The notes: generated from the letters alone by a model not told the origin. A DNA stretch of 64,000 bases from Bacilli bacterium (GCA_022482735.1 JAKVOO010000001.1:429699-493698); one strand, 5' to 3'. Numbered from the stretch's first letter, positions 23,773 to 32,165 are shown. Program-made: numbers and translations.

Positions 23773-25273
23773 AAAAGTACAGGTAGCAGCATATGCGCGT
23801 GTTTCAACTGATAGTGATGAACAATACACATCCTTTGAAGCTCAAGTTAGCTATTATACAAAGAAGATCATAGAGAACCCCCAATGGGAGCTTGTAAGGG
23901 TTTATGCCGATGAAGGAATATCCGGAACATCGACAAAAAACCGAGAAGCCTTCCAGGAAATGATTGCGGATGCACAAAACGGAAAGCTAAACCTAATCAT
24001 CACTAAATCGGTATCAAGATTTGCTCGGAACACAGTTGATTCAATAACCACCATTAGAAAGCTTAAAGCAATCGGCGTTGGAGTGATATTTGAGAAGGAA
24101 AACATAAACACTTTAGACTCAAGTGGCGAATTACTATTAACTATTATGTCCAGCTTAGCCCAAGAAGAATCTAGGTCGATTTCTGAAAACGTAACGTGGG
24201 GTATCAGAAAGCGAATGAGCGATGGTAAATACTCAATTGGTTATAGTAGCTTTTTAGGATTCGATAAGGGGAAAAACGGAAGACTGATTGTGAACAAGGA
24301 ACAAGCTGAAATTGTAAGAAGAATTTTTAGTGAGTATCTTGAGGGTAAATCAACCCATCAAATTGCCAAAGAATTAACAGAAGACAGGATTCCAACACCG
24401 ACTAGAAAAGTGGATGAGAACGGTAACCTAGTATGTACATGGAGAGCATCAACAATCATCAGCATCCTTTCAAACGAAAAATATAAAGGAGATGCCCTTC
24501 TTCAGAAAACCTTTGTCACTGACTATTTATCCCATAAAACAAAAAAGAACAATGGCGAACTCACAAGATATTACATTAAAGACTCCCATGAAGCGATTAT
24601 TCCCGTGGAAGAATGGGAAATGGTACAAATCGAAACCGCTAGAAGAAAGCAACCATCGTTTAAGCATTCTGGAATCACTGTGTTTTCAAGCAAAGTGAGA
24701 TGCGGCGATTGTGGAGCAATTTATGGCCAGAAGGTGTGGCACTCGACCGACAAATATCGAAAAACTGTGTATCAATGTAATCACAAGTTTAGTAGCAAGC
24801 AAAAATGTCAAACACCAACATTGAAAGAAGAACAAATTAAACAGGCGTTCCTTGACTCATTAAATCAATTAGATCGAACTCAGGTTTTAGATGATTGCAA
24901 ATTAGCCGTTGAGACATTGAAAAACGATGAAACACCAGAAAAAGAAGCCACTAAGCTTAACGCCGAAATCGAAGTGGTCGTTGAACTTGTAAAAAAGAAT
25001 CCTCACATGAGCCAAGAGCAAATCGATTTATACACAGCAAAATATGAAGACTTGGTAGAGAGATTCAAGATTGAAGAACATCGCGTTGAACGCAAATGTG
25101 CAGCAATAAAAAGAGTCGAGGTGTTTGCGATGAATCTCAAGAACGCTGGACCCGTTGTTACTGAATTTTCGAGCAAACTATGGAGTTTGCTGCTTGATAA
25201 GGCGATAGTCCAACACAATAACACCATCAAATTCATCTATTACTCAGGTGTCGAAAACACGGTTATAATTTAA
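23708..25273 (+). CDS. Large serine recombinase 2
   Basis: A 521-residue large serine recombinase. Catalytic Y-A-R-V-S (S33), S-V-S-R-F-A-R-N near 105, S-S-L-A-Q-E-E-S-R-S near 150, zinc ribbon C-G-D-C-G-A-I then C-N-H-K...C near 335-370, and a coiled coil of about 60 residues (E-I-E-V-V-V-E-L-V-K-K-N...), as in phiC31/Bxb1-type integrases. Full family length. Likely the main integrase/excisionase of the element. The attachment core is not identifiable here because the left end is outside the window. Confidence 0.93.
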   Translation: MNIEVIPQKIHKDTKLSLAAAKKVQVAAYARVSTDSDEQYTSFEAQVSYYTKKIIENPQWELVRVYADEGISGTSTKNREAFQEMIADAQNGKLNLIITKSVSRFARNTVDSITTIRKLKAIGVGVIFEKENINTLDSSGELLLTIMSSLAQEESRSISENVTWGIRKRMSDGKYSIGYSSFLGFDKGKNGRLIVNKEQAEIVRRIFSEYLEGKSTHQIAKELTEDRIPTPTRKVDENGNLVCTWRASTIISILSNEKYKGDALLQKTFVTDYLSHKTKKNNGELTRYYIKDSHEAIIPVEEWEMVQIETARRKQPSFKHSGITVFSSKVRCGDCGAIYGQKVWHSTDKYRKTVYQCNHKFSSKQKCQTPTLKEEQIKQAFLDSLNQLDRTQVLDDCKLAVETLKNDETPEKEATKLNAEIEVVVELVKKNPHMSQEQIDLYTAKYEDLVERFKIEEHRVERKCAAIKRVEVFAMNLKNAGPVVTEFSSKLWSLLLDKAIVQHNNTIKFIYYSGVENTVII

Positions 25274-25356
25274 AAATGTGGAACTGTTATCACAACCCGA
25301 TTTATGATTTTAACGGTAATATGGTAAAGTATATTTAAATATAAAGGAGATAAATA

Positions 25357-25491
25357 ATGTTCACTGAAAGAGCTTCTGTTTTAGCTAAATGTCCTGAGTG
25401 TGGGAATGATATTCTTATTGATCAAGTGTGGCATCTGCCTAGTGAAGCTTTGATACAATTATCAAGGCTTTTTTTGTGCTTAAAACGCTAA
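25357..25491 (+). CDS. Short zinc-ribbon-like peptide, possible gene remnant
   Basis: A 44-codon frame after AAAGGAG, beginning M-F-T-E-R-A-S-V-L-A-K-C-P-E-C-G-N-D-I-L-I-D-Q. One C-P-E-C pair looks like half of a zinc ribbon. The last third of the frame lies inside an intrinsic terminator, so the reading frame probably ends a gene that was cut, or is a genuine very short protein. Position just after the recombinases suggests an element boundary. Confidence 0.4.
   Translation: MFTERASVLAKCPECGNDILIDQVWHLPSEALIQLSRLFLCLKR
25445..25475 (+). terminator. Terminator after the recombinase operon
   Basis: AAGCTTTGATA at 25445 pairs with TATCAAGGCTT, followed by a T7 run. It lies inside the end of the short zinc-ribbon frame. 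Confidence 0.8.
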
Positions 25492-25591
25492 AAATAGGCC
25501 ATTTAATACTGATTTCTATGATTTTCGGTGATAGTTAATGGTTTTCAGGGCAAAAAATAGGGGGAAATATATACTATTGAAAACCTACTAG

Positions 25592-25679
25592 TTGAACGAT
25601 TAGGGGGTGGGGTTGCACGATTGAACGATTAGGGGGTGGGGTTGCACGATTGAACGATTACGGGAGAGGGGGTTGCATC
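25592..25679 (+). repeat. Three tandem 29-bp G-rich repeats
   Basis: Units at 25592-25620 and 25621-25649 are identical; 25650-25679 is degenerate. Each starts TTGAACGATT and contains G5/G4 runs, so the plus strand could form G-quadruplexes. The TTGAACGATT part recurs inverted at 25779-25788 and, as TGAACGATT, at 26009-26017 in the cad operator. There are no spacers, so this is not a CRISPR. Confidence 0.85.
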
Positions 25680-25722
25680 TAGGGTTTAAGTCCCCTAATA
25701 CGCCCCATCTCTAAACACCGAG

Positions 25723-25752
25723 AATGCTACCTCAAAAAGGGTAGCATTTTTT
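25723..25752 (+). terminator. Intrinsic terminator
   Basis: AATGCTACC / GGGTAGCATT stem with a seven-base loop and T6, in a gap without genes. It may end a lost gene. The stretch from 25492 to 26054 holds only repeats, this terminator and the cad promoter. Confidence 0.75.
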
Positions 25753-25975
25753 GTGTCAATAAACGGAACCCTTTTTTTAATCGTTCAACAGTAGCCCGGA
25801 GTAAAGCAATGTGGGGTTGAGGCCATGGGGATACTTTTTATCCCGCGAGACAAGTGAACTATTATTTTGGATAGGCCGTATATATGAAACCGTTGTCACA
25901 TATGTTGCGAAGTCTTTTCAAGAGATGGAAAACAGAAAAGAGAATCTGTTTGTGAAATATCTTGGCTTTTATGTA

Positions 25976-26040
25976 TTGACATTATACAGCCAAGGTATAA
26001 AATACATATGAACGATTGTTCAACCGTTCAATGTTCAACG
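25976..26040 (+). promoter_or_regulatory. cad promoter and ArsR/CadC operator
   Basis: TTGACA at 25976 and TAAAAT at 25998 are 16 bases apart. Just downstream GAAC-GATT-GTTC (26010-26021) and CGTT...AACG arms (26025-26040) form inverted repeats of the SmtB/ArsR operator type, placed between promoter and cadC, so CadC should repress its own operon in the absence of metal. Confidence 0.75.
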
Positions 26041-26054
26041 AGGGAGGTAATAAT

Positions 26055-26429
26055 ATGGCAAGGAAAATACAACCAGCTGAAAGCTGCGACTGTGATGTTA
26101 TACATGAGGATACTGTTAATCAAGTTCGAAAAAAAATGCCTCAAGAAGAAACTCTATATGATCTCGCGGATTTATTTAAGGTCCTCGGTGATTCAACAAG
26201 GATTAAGATTCTTTGGGCTTTAGATGAGGCAGAGATGTGCGTTTGCGATATTTCGTTCTTATTAAATATGACCCAATCAGCAATTTCACATCAACTAAGA
26301 GTCTTAAAACAGGCTGAATTGGTAAAAAGCAGAAGAGAGGGAAAGATTGTATTCTACTCACTTGAAGATGAACACGTAAAGCAAATATTTGATCAGGGAT
26401 TATTTCATATTTCAGAGGAAAGAAAGTAA
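26055..26429 (+). CDS. cadC: Metal-sensing ArsR/SmtB family repressor CadC
   Basis: A 124-residue winged-helix repressor. GAGGGAGG fixes ATG 26055. The metal site of the CadC type is visible: N-terminal C-D-C-D (about residues 11-14) plus C-V-C-D near 63-66 in the alpha3 helix; the recognition helix is T-Q-S-A-I-S-H-Q-L-R-V-L-K. Cd, Pb or Zn binding should release it from the operator at 26007-26040 and switch on the ATPase gene that starts 13 bases downstream. Confidence 0.92.
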   Translation: MARKIQPAESCDCDVIHEDTVNQVRKKMPQEETLYDLADLFKVLGDSTRIKILWALDEAEMCVCDISFLLNMTQSAISHQLRVLKQAELVKSRREGKIVFYSLEDEHVKQIFDQGLFHISEERK

Positions 26430-26442
26430 AGGAGGGTCAATT

Positions 26443-28797
26443 ATGTTAAAGAAGGAATTAATTTTGGAAGGTCTGGATTGCGCGAATTGTGCAGCTAAAA
26501 TTGAAGATGAAGTTAATAAAATACATGGGGTCAAAGCCTATATGAATTTCATGAACAAGACATTGACTTTAGAAACGGAGTCGGAGACGGATTACGAGAA
26601 TACACTACAGCAAGTAGAAATCATAGTGCACAAACACGAACCCGCTGTGGTAGTGAAAACAAAATCCGTTAACAAGAGCAATAAAAGAGTATTCATGCTT
26701 GAAGGGCTCGACTGTGCCAATTGTGCGGCCAAAATTGAGACAGAAGTTTGCAATATAGAAGGCGTAAAATTCGCATCAGTTGATTTTGTATCAAAAAAGC
26801 TAACGTTGGAGACGATTTCTGGAACCAATGTTTCTTCATTAAATGAAGCGATAGAAGGTATCGTGAAGAAAATAGAACCAGAGGGTAAAGTCGTTTTTGA
26901 GGGGAAATCATCCAAAGCTGTAACAAAAGAGAATGATGATGATAAAGATAATAACAAAAGAGAAATTGCAAGACTGATAATCGGTGGAGCCATATTTGCA
27001 GTAGGCATGATATTTAATTTCCAGAATTGGCTAGAACTAACCGTGTTTTTAATCAGTTACCTAATCGTGGGGGGACCGGTTGTTTTAAAAGCTATCAAAG
27101 GAATTGCGAGAGGTCAGGTATTCAATGAACATTTTCTTATGAGTGTGGCTACAATTGGTGCTTTCTTCATTGGTGAGTATCCTGAAGGCGTTGCGGTTAT
27201 GTTGTTCTACCTAGTTGGCGAATTATTCCAAGATCTGGCCGTGGGTCATTCCAGAAAATCGATCAGTGCATTGATGGATATACGACCTGACTATGCAAAT
27301 CTTAAAATTGGTGATGAAATTAAAAAAGTGTCACCGGAAGAAGTTAACATCGGAGATATAATCGTTGTAAAACCAGGAGAAAAAGTTCCACTCGACGGAA
27401 AAGTCCTAGATGGAACATCAATGGTAGATACAGCAGCATTAACCGGTGAATCTATTCCCCGCGAACTGGTACCTGGCAGCGATGCTTTAAGTGGATTCAT
27501 TAACAAGAATGGTGTATTAACGGTTGAAGTTACAAAGGATTTTGGTGAATCTACAGTATCAAAAATTTTGGATTTGGTACAAAACGCAAGTAGTAGAAAA
27601 GCTCCTACAGAACAATTTATAACAAAATTTGCCCGTTACTATACTCCGGTTGTTGTATTTGGAGCGTTGGCATTGGCGATTATACCACCATTAGTAGTGC
27701 CAGGAGCCACATTTTCAGAATGGATTTATAGAGCTCTGGTGTTTCTGGTTGTATCCTGCCCTTGTGCTTTAGTAATTTCAATACCGTTAGGATTCTTCGG
27801 TGGTATTGGCGGAGCTTCGAAGAGGGGTATTCTTGTAAAAGGCAGTAATTATCTAGAGGCTTTGAACAATGTAGAAATGGTTGTATTTGATAAGACGGGT
27901 ACATTAACCAAAGGGGTTTTTGAGGTTGTAGAAGTCAATGCTCAAATTGATTATACAGACGATGAATTGATTGAATATGCAGCATATGCTGAAAGTCATT
28001 CAAGCCATCCGATTGCGTTATCCATCTTGAAGGTTTATAAGAAAGAGATTGATTTCAGTAAAATAGATGATTATAAAGAAATCGCAGGTCATGGTTTAAG
28101 TGTTAAGCTTGCCGATAAAGAGGTTCTTGCCGGTAACGCCAAATTAATGGTTAGTGAAAATATTAAATATCAAGAAATAGAAACAATTGGCACCGTGGTA
28201 CACATTGCAATAAATAAAAAATATGCGGGTAATATAGTAATCTCAGATGAAGTCAAGGAAGACTCAGCAGAGGCAATTAAAGGATTAAAAGCACTTGGCA
28301 TAAAGAAAACTGTTATGCTAACCGGTGATATGAAAGCAGTTGGCAAAAAGATAGGAAACCAACTAGGGTTGGATGAAGTTTATTCGGAACTGCTGCCTGC
28401 AGACAAGGTGGAAAAGATAGAATTCCTAGACGCTAACAAATCAAAAAAGGGTAAGATCGTATTTGTTGGTGACGGAATTAACGATGCACCTGTGCTTGCA
28501 AGGGCGGATATTGGTATGGCTATGGGAGGATTAGGCTCGGACGCTGCCATTGAAGCCGCTGATATTGTTATTATGACAGATGAACCATCCAAGATTGTTA
28601 CAGCAATTAAAGTTGCTAAAAGAACAAGGAACATTGTCATGCAGAATATTATCTTTGCATTGGGAGTTAAGGCTATATTCCTTGTACTTGGGGCATTAGG
28701 CGTAGCATCCATGTGGGAAGCAGTATTTGCTGATGTGGGAGTTGCTGTCCTAGCAATTTTAAATGCGATGCGTGTAATGAATACTAAAAATTTGTAA
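26443..28797 (+). CDS. cadA: Cadmium/zinc/lead-exporting P-type ATPase
   Basis: A 784-residue P1B-2 ATPase that pumps Cd/Zn/Pb out of the cell. AAAGGAGG sets the start at 26443. Two N-terminal heavy-metal domains each carry G-L-D-C-A-N-C-A (about residues 10 and 88). Then a membrane region, T-G-E-S actuator motif, S-C-P-C-A-L (about 436) in the transport helix, D-K-T-G-T-L-T phosphorylation site (about 482), S-H-P (about 520) and G-D-G-I-N-D-A-P (about 675). All motifs are intact. It forms an operon with cadC and lies in an island between mobile-element remnants. Confidence 0.95.
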   Translation: MLKKELILEGLDCANCAAKIEDEVNKIHGVKAYMNFMNKTLTLETESETDYENTLQQVEIIVHKHEPAVVVKTKSVNKSNKRVFMLEGLDCANCAAKIETEVCNIEGVKFASVDFVSKKLTLETISGTNVSSLNEAIEGIVKKIEPEGKVVFEGKSSKAVTKENDDDKDNNKREIARLIIGGAIFAVGMIFNFQNWLELTVFLISYLIVGGPVVLKAIKGIARGQVFNEHFLMSVATIGAFFIGEYPEGVAVMLFYLVGELFQDLAVGHSRKSISALMDIRPDYANLKIGDEIKKVSPEEVNIGDIIVVKPGEKVPLDGKVLDGTSMVDTAALTGESIPRELVPGSDALSGFINKNGVLTVEVTKDFGESTVSKILDLVQNASSRKAPTEQFITKFARYYTPVVVFGALALAIIPPLVVPGATFSEWIYRALVFLVVSCPCALVISIPLGFFGGIGGASKRGILVKGSNYLEALNNVEMVVFDKTGTLTKGVFEVVEVNAQIDYTDDELIEYAAYAESHSSHPIALSILKVYKKEIDFSKIDDYKEIAGHGLSVKLADKEVLAGNAKLMVSENIKYQEIETIGTVVHIAINKKYAGNIVISDEVKEDSAEAIKGLKALGIKKTVMLTGDMKAVGKKIGNQLGLDEVYSELLPADKVEKIEFLDANKSKKGKIVFVGDGINDAPVLARADIGMAMGGLGSDAAIEAADIVIMTDEPSKIVTAIKVAKRTRNIVMQNIIFALGVKAIFLVLGALGVASMWEAVFADVGVAVLAILNAMRVMNTKNL

Positions 28798-28811
28798 AAA
28801 CAGAATTAAGG

Positions 28812-29021
28812 GTGTGTAGCATATATAAAGACCTTGCTATATTTTTCGCGGGATTGACTGCTTGGGAATCAATCGTCCATGCTTCATTTGGTTTATGGTG
28901 GAATTTGCCAATAACTCTTTTGGGTATTACTATAACCCCTGAGGTCAATACTATTCAGATTATTGTTCCTGCGTTGATATCATCATTCTCAGTATATTTC
29001 GGTTGGCTTAAAAAATCTTAG
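28812..29021 (+). CDS. Small membrane protein of the cad operon
   Basis: A 69-residue protein with GTG start, 14 bases after cadA. Two transmembrane helices are likely (L-A-I-F-F-A-G-L-T-A-W-E-S-I-V-H and I-I-V-P-A-L-I-S-S-F-S-V-Y-F). Similar tiny proteins (A-G-L-T-x-W-E...H-A-S-F) are seen after metal transporter genes in Bacillota. Function is unknown; an accessory role to CadA is inferred from operon position. Confidence 0.65.
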   Translation: MCSIYKDLAIFFAGLTAWESIVHASFGLWWNLPITLLGITITPEVNTIQIIVPALISSFSVYFGWLKKS

Positions 29022-29033
29022 CGAAAAAAAACA

Positions 29034-29189
29034 ATGTTTTTATGTATTAGAATCCCTGAGTTTTTGGGTGTTATTAATCAAAAATTCTACTATGGCTATG
29101 TTTTGAAATTAAAGCCGAGAAATACCGTTAAAGATTTGCTGTTTAAGCACAAGCATAGGTTTTCAGATGAAAAAATCCGAAGCCATTAA
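29034..29189 (+). CDS. Possible 51-residue gene remnant
   Basis: ATG 29034 opens a 51-codon frame (M-F-L-C-I-R-I-P-E-F-L-G-V-I-N-Q-K-F-Y-Y-G-Y...) without a ribosome site. The residue composition looks protein-like (aromatic and Lys-rich) but no domain is recognised. It is in a decaying region and may be the end of a lost gene. The stretch 29190-29440 shows nothing coding. Confidence 0.3.
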   Translation: MFLCIRIPEFLGVINQKFYYGYVLKLKPRNTVKDLLFKHKHRFSDEKIRSH

Positions 29190-29448
29190 TGTGGAACAGC
29201 TAAAATCTTTACAGCGCAGGGGGTGTTTTTCTTTACAATAAAAATTAATTCCGATCTCTTTGATCCATGGTGTTATATCCAAAATATGTTACTTTACGAG
29301 TTTCAAGGCACTTTTTTCGAGCAATCCACGAAACTCGACGTATCTAGTCAATGGAAAGACCTTAAATAAGAAGTGAAGCAAAATAGACAAAACTAATTGG
29401 GCAGGTAATGATCATTAATCGTCTTCATTATAAGATATTTTGTTGGGG

Positions 29449-29664
29449 TGGTTAGCTTTTTGCAGGGGTGTGAATAAATCAGTAAGGGTGCGTAATTGTT
29501 TCAAAATAGGTAGTCTTACACATCCAGGAGGAGCAAACGACTATGGTAGTTTTGAAGTTGAGTGCCTCAAGTGTAAACACCATTTTGACATATATGTAGG
29601 TAGAGACATTGATGCATCAAGCATCAAATCAGGCGCAAAATTAATAAAAGTCATTTATAAATAA
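29449..29664 (+). pseudogene. C-terminal gene fragment with CxxC motif
   Basis: An open frame (no ATG with ribosome site) ending G-S-F-E-V-E-C-L-K-C-K-H-H-F-D-I-Y-V-G and S-G-A-K-L-I-K-V-I-Y-K. The C-L-K-C pair suggests a zinc-binding end. The 5' part contains the 28-bp repeat shared with 46715-46742. Likely a remnant of a larger mobile-element gene; no function is assigned. Confidence 0.35.
29484..29511 (+). repeat. 28-bp dispersed repeat, copy 1
   Basis: Starts AAGGGTGCG and ends TCAAAATAGGT; 24 of 28 bases match 46715-46742, and similarity extends about 20 bases upstream. In both copies one frame reads R-V-R-N-x-x-K-I-G. Both copies lie in mobile-element scar regions 17.2 kb apart. Confidence 0.65.
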
Positions 29665-29711
29665 AGGTTTTTTAGCCGCTTTACGCGTGGAAATTTATGG
29701 TAAAAACCTTA

Positions 29712-29781
29712 TGTCGGGTAGAGACTTATGTGCTGTCGGGGAAATAGCAAACTACTGTCGGGTCAAATATCCAAGTGTCGG
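29712..29781 (+). repeat. TGTCGG array with 22/22/20-base spacing
   Basis: TGTCGG occurs at 29712, 29734, 29756 and 29776, the first three as TGTCGGG, always in the same orientation with about two helical turns between them. Such arrays of TGT-starting sites are typical of transposase-binding ends of Tn7/Tn552-like transposons. No transposase is nearby and no inverted partner array was found, so it would be an orphan left end. Confidence 0.5.
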
Positions 29782-29868
29782 ATTTGTATTAATATTGAAC
29801 GATAAAGCCATTTGAAAATTTATATGCAACGTATTTTAGTGCTAAAACATTGTGTATTTTAGAAAAAT

Positions 29869-29893
29869 AGACCGATAATAGGTCTGTTTTTTT
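29869..29893 (+). terminator. Intrinsic terminator
   Basis: AGACC / GGTCT stem with a seven-base loop and a T-rich tail, in a gap without intact genes. Confidence 0.65.
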
Positions 29894-30182
29894 ATTTCGA
29901 CCCCAACATAAATTATGCGTTTTCTTAAACAAACGCTGGTTTTTCAGCAATATATTACAATCTCTATATTAAGATATTTATTATATGTTGTATTTAATTA
30001 AAATAATTACTATGGTTAGGTTATGCATATTTGCTAAGTAGCTTTACTATTGCTAAGCTTATGACAGTCATCGCAAAATAACTGTTTTTTTGTTAGAAAA
30101 ACTATCGAAAACTTAAATTTATTAAATATTGAATTTAATTAAATAATATAGCGGTAAGTTAAACTTTAATTACAATTTTTTG
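29894..30182. other. AT-rich gap, nothing recognised
   Basis: About 290 bases, strongly AT-rich, without open frames, tRNA or clear repeats on either strand. Confidence 0.6.
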
Positions 30183-30836
30183 TTATTCTTTACATCCATC
30201 ATAGGTGACTTGGAAGATAATATTTTGCGAATGATCACCGAAATTTTTACCGAAGATATTAACGCCCCCGACATATTTGGCATCGTCTTTAAATCCAATC
30301 CGAAAATGAAGAAGGTTGTCGGTTAAGGGAAGATTATCAATGGTTAGATTGGAAACCAGTGAGCCGTTGATATAGGAACCATGCTCATTGATGGTTATCT
30401 TCACGAGCATTCCGTATTGTGACGCGTTGGAAGGCCACGAAACAGGCGTATTCTTTCCCATCCGATCACCATAGTCGCCTAGAGAATGATAGGTTCCCAC
30501 TTCTTTTTGATTAAGCCAAAAAGTTATATCGCTTTTCCAATCGGAATTGGACATAGGCGCCTCGGAGCATAATTCTAAACTGCAGGATATGGCTGTTACT
30601 CGCCCCCGACTGTCATCATCAAGAGGAACGGTATATTCAATAAATCCTCGTGAAAAATATACTAACTCAGCAGAAAACCGATCAGGAGAATAGAATGCAT
30701 GGGGGTTATCATAGCCAAGAATAAGTCCCTGCGAGTTAACCAAGCCACAGGTTGGCTCAACTTCAAATGCCGAATATGAACCGATGGGAACCTCAACTAA
30801 CCGCGTCTGTTGAGCATTCTTATCCTGATAATAATG
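30183..30836 (-). pseudogene. Winged-helix (ArsR-type) sugar-gene regulator, 5'-truncated
   Basis: On the minus strand the frame is open from about 30884 to 30183 and reads a C-terminal regulator domain: E-V-P-I-G-S-Y, F-E-V-E-P-T-C-G-L, P-H-A-F-Y-S-P-D-R-F-S-A-E-L, S-W-P-S-N-A-S-Q-Y-G and F-R-I-G-F-K-D-D-A-K-Y-V-G-G-V-N-I-F-G. This matches the effector half of the roughly 300-residue ArsR-family regulators of carbohydrate genes in Bacillota. The winged-helix half and any start codon are missing: stops (TAA, TGA) lie at 30885-30890. The sequence then switches to a gene on the other strand, so the gene is a fragment. Confidence 0.75.
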
Positions 30837-31516
30837 CGGTATCTTTGACGGCTGAAAATCTTGGAGAAGAAAGAATATACTTATTTATCAAAGCTCAAGA
30901 CTTTAGTGTAAATAATAGTGCTGAAATCTCTTCAGGCAGTTATTCACTGGCAGCTGGTGAAGAAAAAACAGTAACCTTATTTCTTGATCGTCAAGTGGAT
31001 AAAATTGTCGTTTGGGTAAATGCAAGTAAATATGATGGAAGCGCTGGTGCTACTACTGATGGAATTATCCGTCTTACTAACCCCGTCTTTAGCTTTGAAA
31101 CCGCACCCGAAGTCGCTCCTGCCTGGTCAGGTAACAGTTTCTATCAAATAACTGATAACCAAAACGGAACCGTAAGTGTGTCCTATGAAAACTTAATTCA
31201 TGACAGTAATCATGCTTGGTATAATATTCAAGCTTCTGTACTTCATGTTTTAGAAGACGCCAATGGAGTTGTAATTGATTTTAACAACACAGGATTAGAA
31301 GCAGTGCACATTCAAGTTGTACTGCGTGATGCATCAGGTGAATTCTCTTGGACTCCGTTTTGGCTTGATGTTGATGGCACATATCATTACTCCAAAATAG
31401 TTACTAGGAAAATAAGCAAAATAGTTCTTTTTATAACTTCCATAAATACTGTTCCGGACGGAACATATTCTGGAAGCTTCGTTATGACAAATCCAGTTTT
31501 TACTAATTTAGATTGA
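30828..31516 (+). pseudogene. Secreted-type repeat domain protein, 5'-truncated
   Basis: About 229 residues from N-N-A-V-S-L-T-A-E-N-L-G onward, with two similar beta-sandwich repeats. Each contains Trp and ends with T-N-P-V-F (L-T-N-P-V-F-S-F and M-T-N-P-V-F-T-N), and the spacers V-D-K-I-V-V-W-V-N and I-S-K-I-V-L-F-I-T match each other. This looks like the C-terminal carbohydrate-binding repeats of a secreted glycosidase. No signal peptide or real start exists: the only upstream start, TTG 30752, lies in sequence that codes the opposite-strand regulator. A gene fragment is likely. Confidence 0.65.
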
Positions 31517-31541
31517 TAAACTCCATAAAATGCAATTTTCA

Positions 31542-31572
31542 AAAAAGTTAAATATATGTTATTTAACTTTTT
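31542..31572. terminator. Bidirectional terminator
   Basis: AAAAAGTTAAAT / ATTTAACTTTTT stem after the secreted-domain gene. The following 31573-31745 is AT-rich with no feature seen. Confidence 0.75.
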
Positions 31573-31745
31573 ATTTTAGTAAATAATTTTTAATGCTATT
31601 GCAAGAATTTTAATTGCCATCATAAAAAAATATAGTTTTTCCTATGTCCGCTTCTGATCAAGTAAAAATAATATTTTATATATTCGTAGCGTATTAAATG
31701 CTTATTTACTTATTCGTATTTACTTTCATATAGAGTACAGGGAAA

Positions 31746-31773
31746 TAAAAAAAGCCGGCAAGACATTGCCGAC
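31746..31773 (-). terminator. Terminator of the small membrane protein gene
   Basis: On the minus strand TCGGCAA / TTGCCGG is followed by T7. Confidence 0.8.
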
Positions 31774-31799
31774 TTATTTAATAAAAATATAAAGTGCAA

Positions 31800-32165
31800 T
31801 TATTCAGAAACTTTTTCCGAAGTCTCTTCGACAGTCACTACTTCTTGATTATCCAAAGCAGCGCTTAATCTTTGTGCCCTTCTAAGGCTCTTCTCAGTAC
31901 TAATATCCACTTTCTTCGCATAATATAAGGTGACGATAAGATAGATGGCTAGACCAATGAGCAAGAGTATCAAAGCCCAAACAGCTAAACCAACATTCCA
32001 TTTAAAGAAGCCCGCCAACGCATCTTCTACTTTGCTAATCCAATTTCCACTATCTAAATAGCGATTAATAAAGCTAATAACTCCAAAGAATAGCCCTGCT
32101 AAAGCAAAGAAACCCGCGATTGAGTCCCAAACAATTTCTGCCTTTTTAATTTTTCTTGTTTTCAT
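31800..32165 (-). CDS. Small two-helix membrane protein
   Basis: A 121-residue protein; the GAGGA site is eight bases from ATG 32165, so this start is preferred to the ATG five codons upstream. Two hydrophobic helices (S-I-A-G-F-F-A-L-A-G-L-F-F-G-V-I-S-F and L-A-V-W-A-L-I-L-L-L-I-G-L-A-I-Y-L-I-V-T) are joined by an amphipathic loop, and the C-terminus is charged. No family recognised. It is monocistronic. Confidence 0.6.
   Translation of the reverse strand: MKTRKIKKAEIVWDSIAGFFALAGLFFGVISFINRYLDSGNWISKVEDALAGFFKWNVGLAVWALILLLIGLAIYLIVTLYYAKKVDISTEKSLRRAQRLSAALDNQEVVTVEETSEKVSE

Noticed and set aside
25592..25679. Short repeats that could suggest a CRISPR array
   Set aside because: The three units are directly adjacent with no spacers and no cas genes are present.
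25670..25712. tRNA or tmRNA 3' end (T-arm-like GGGTTTAAGTCCC and CGCCCCA)
   Set aside because: No matching 5' acceptor half, no anticodon arm and no CCA; only a loose resemblance, so not listed as an RNA gene.
30265..30272. Inverted TGTCGGGG (CCCCGACA) as partner of the TGTCGG array
   Set aside because: A single copy inside conserved regulator codons (V-G-G-V-N), so probably chance.
30752..30827. TTG 30752 as start of the secreted-domain protein
   Set aside because: No ribosome site, and these bases code the conserved regulator segment on the opposite strand.
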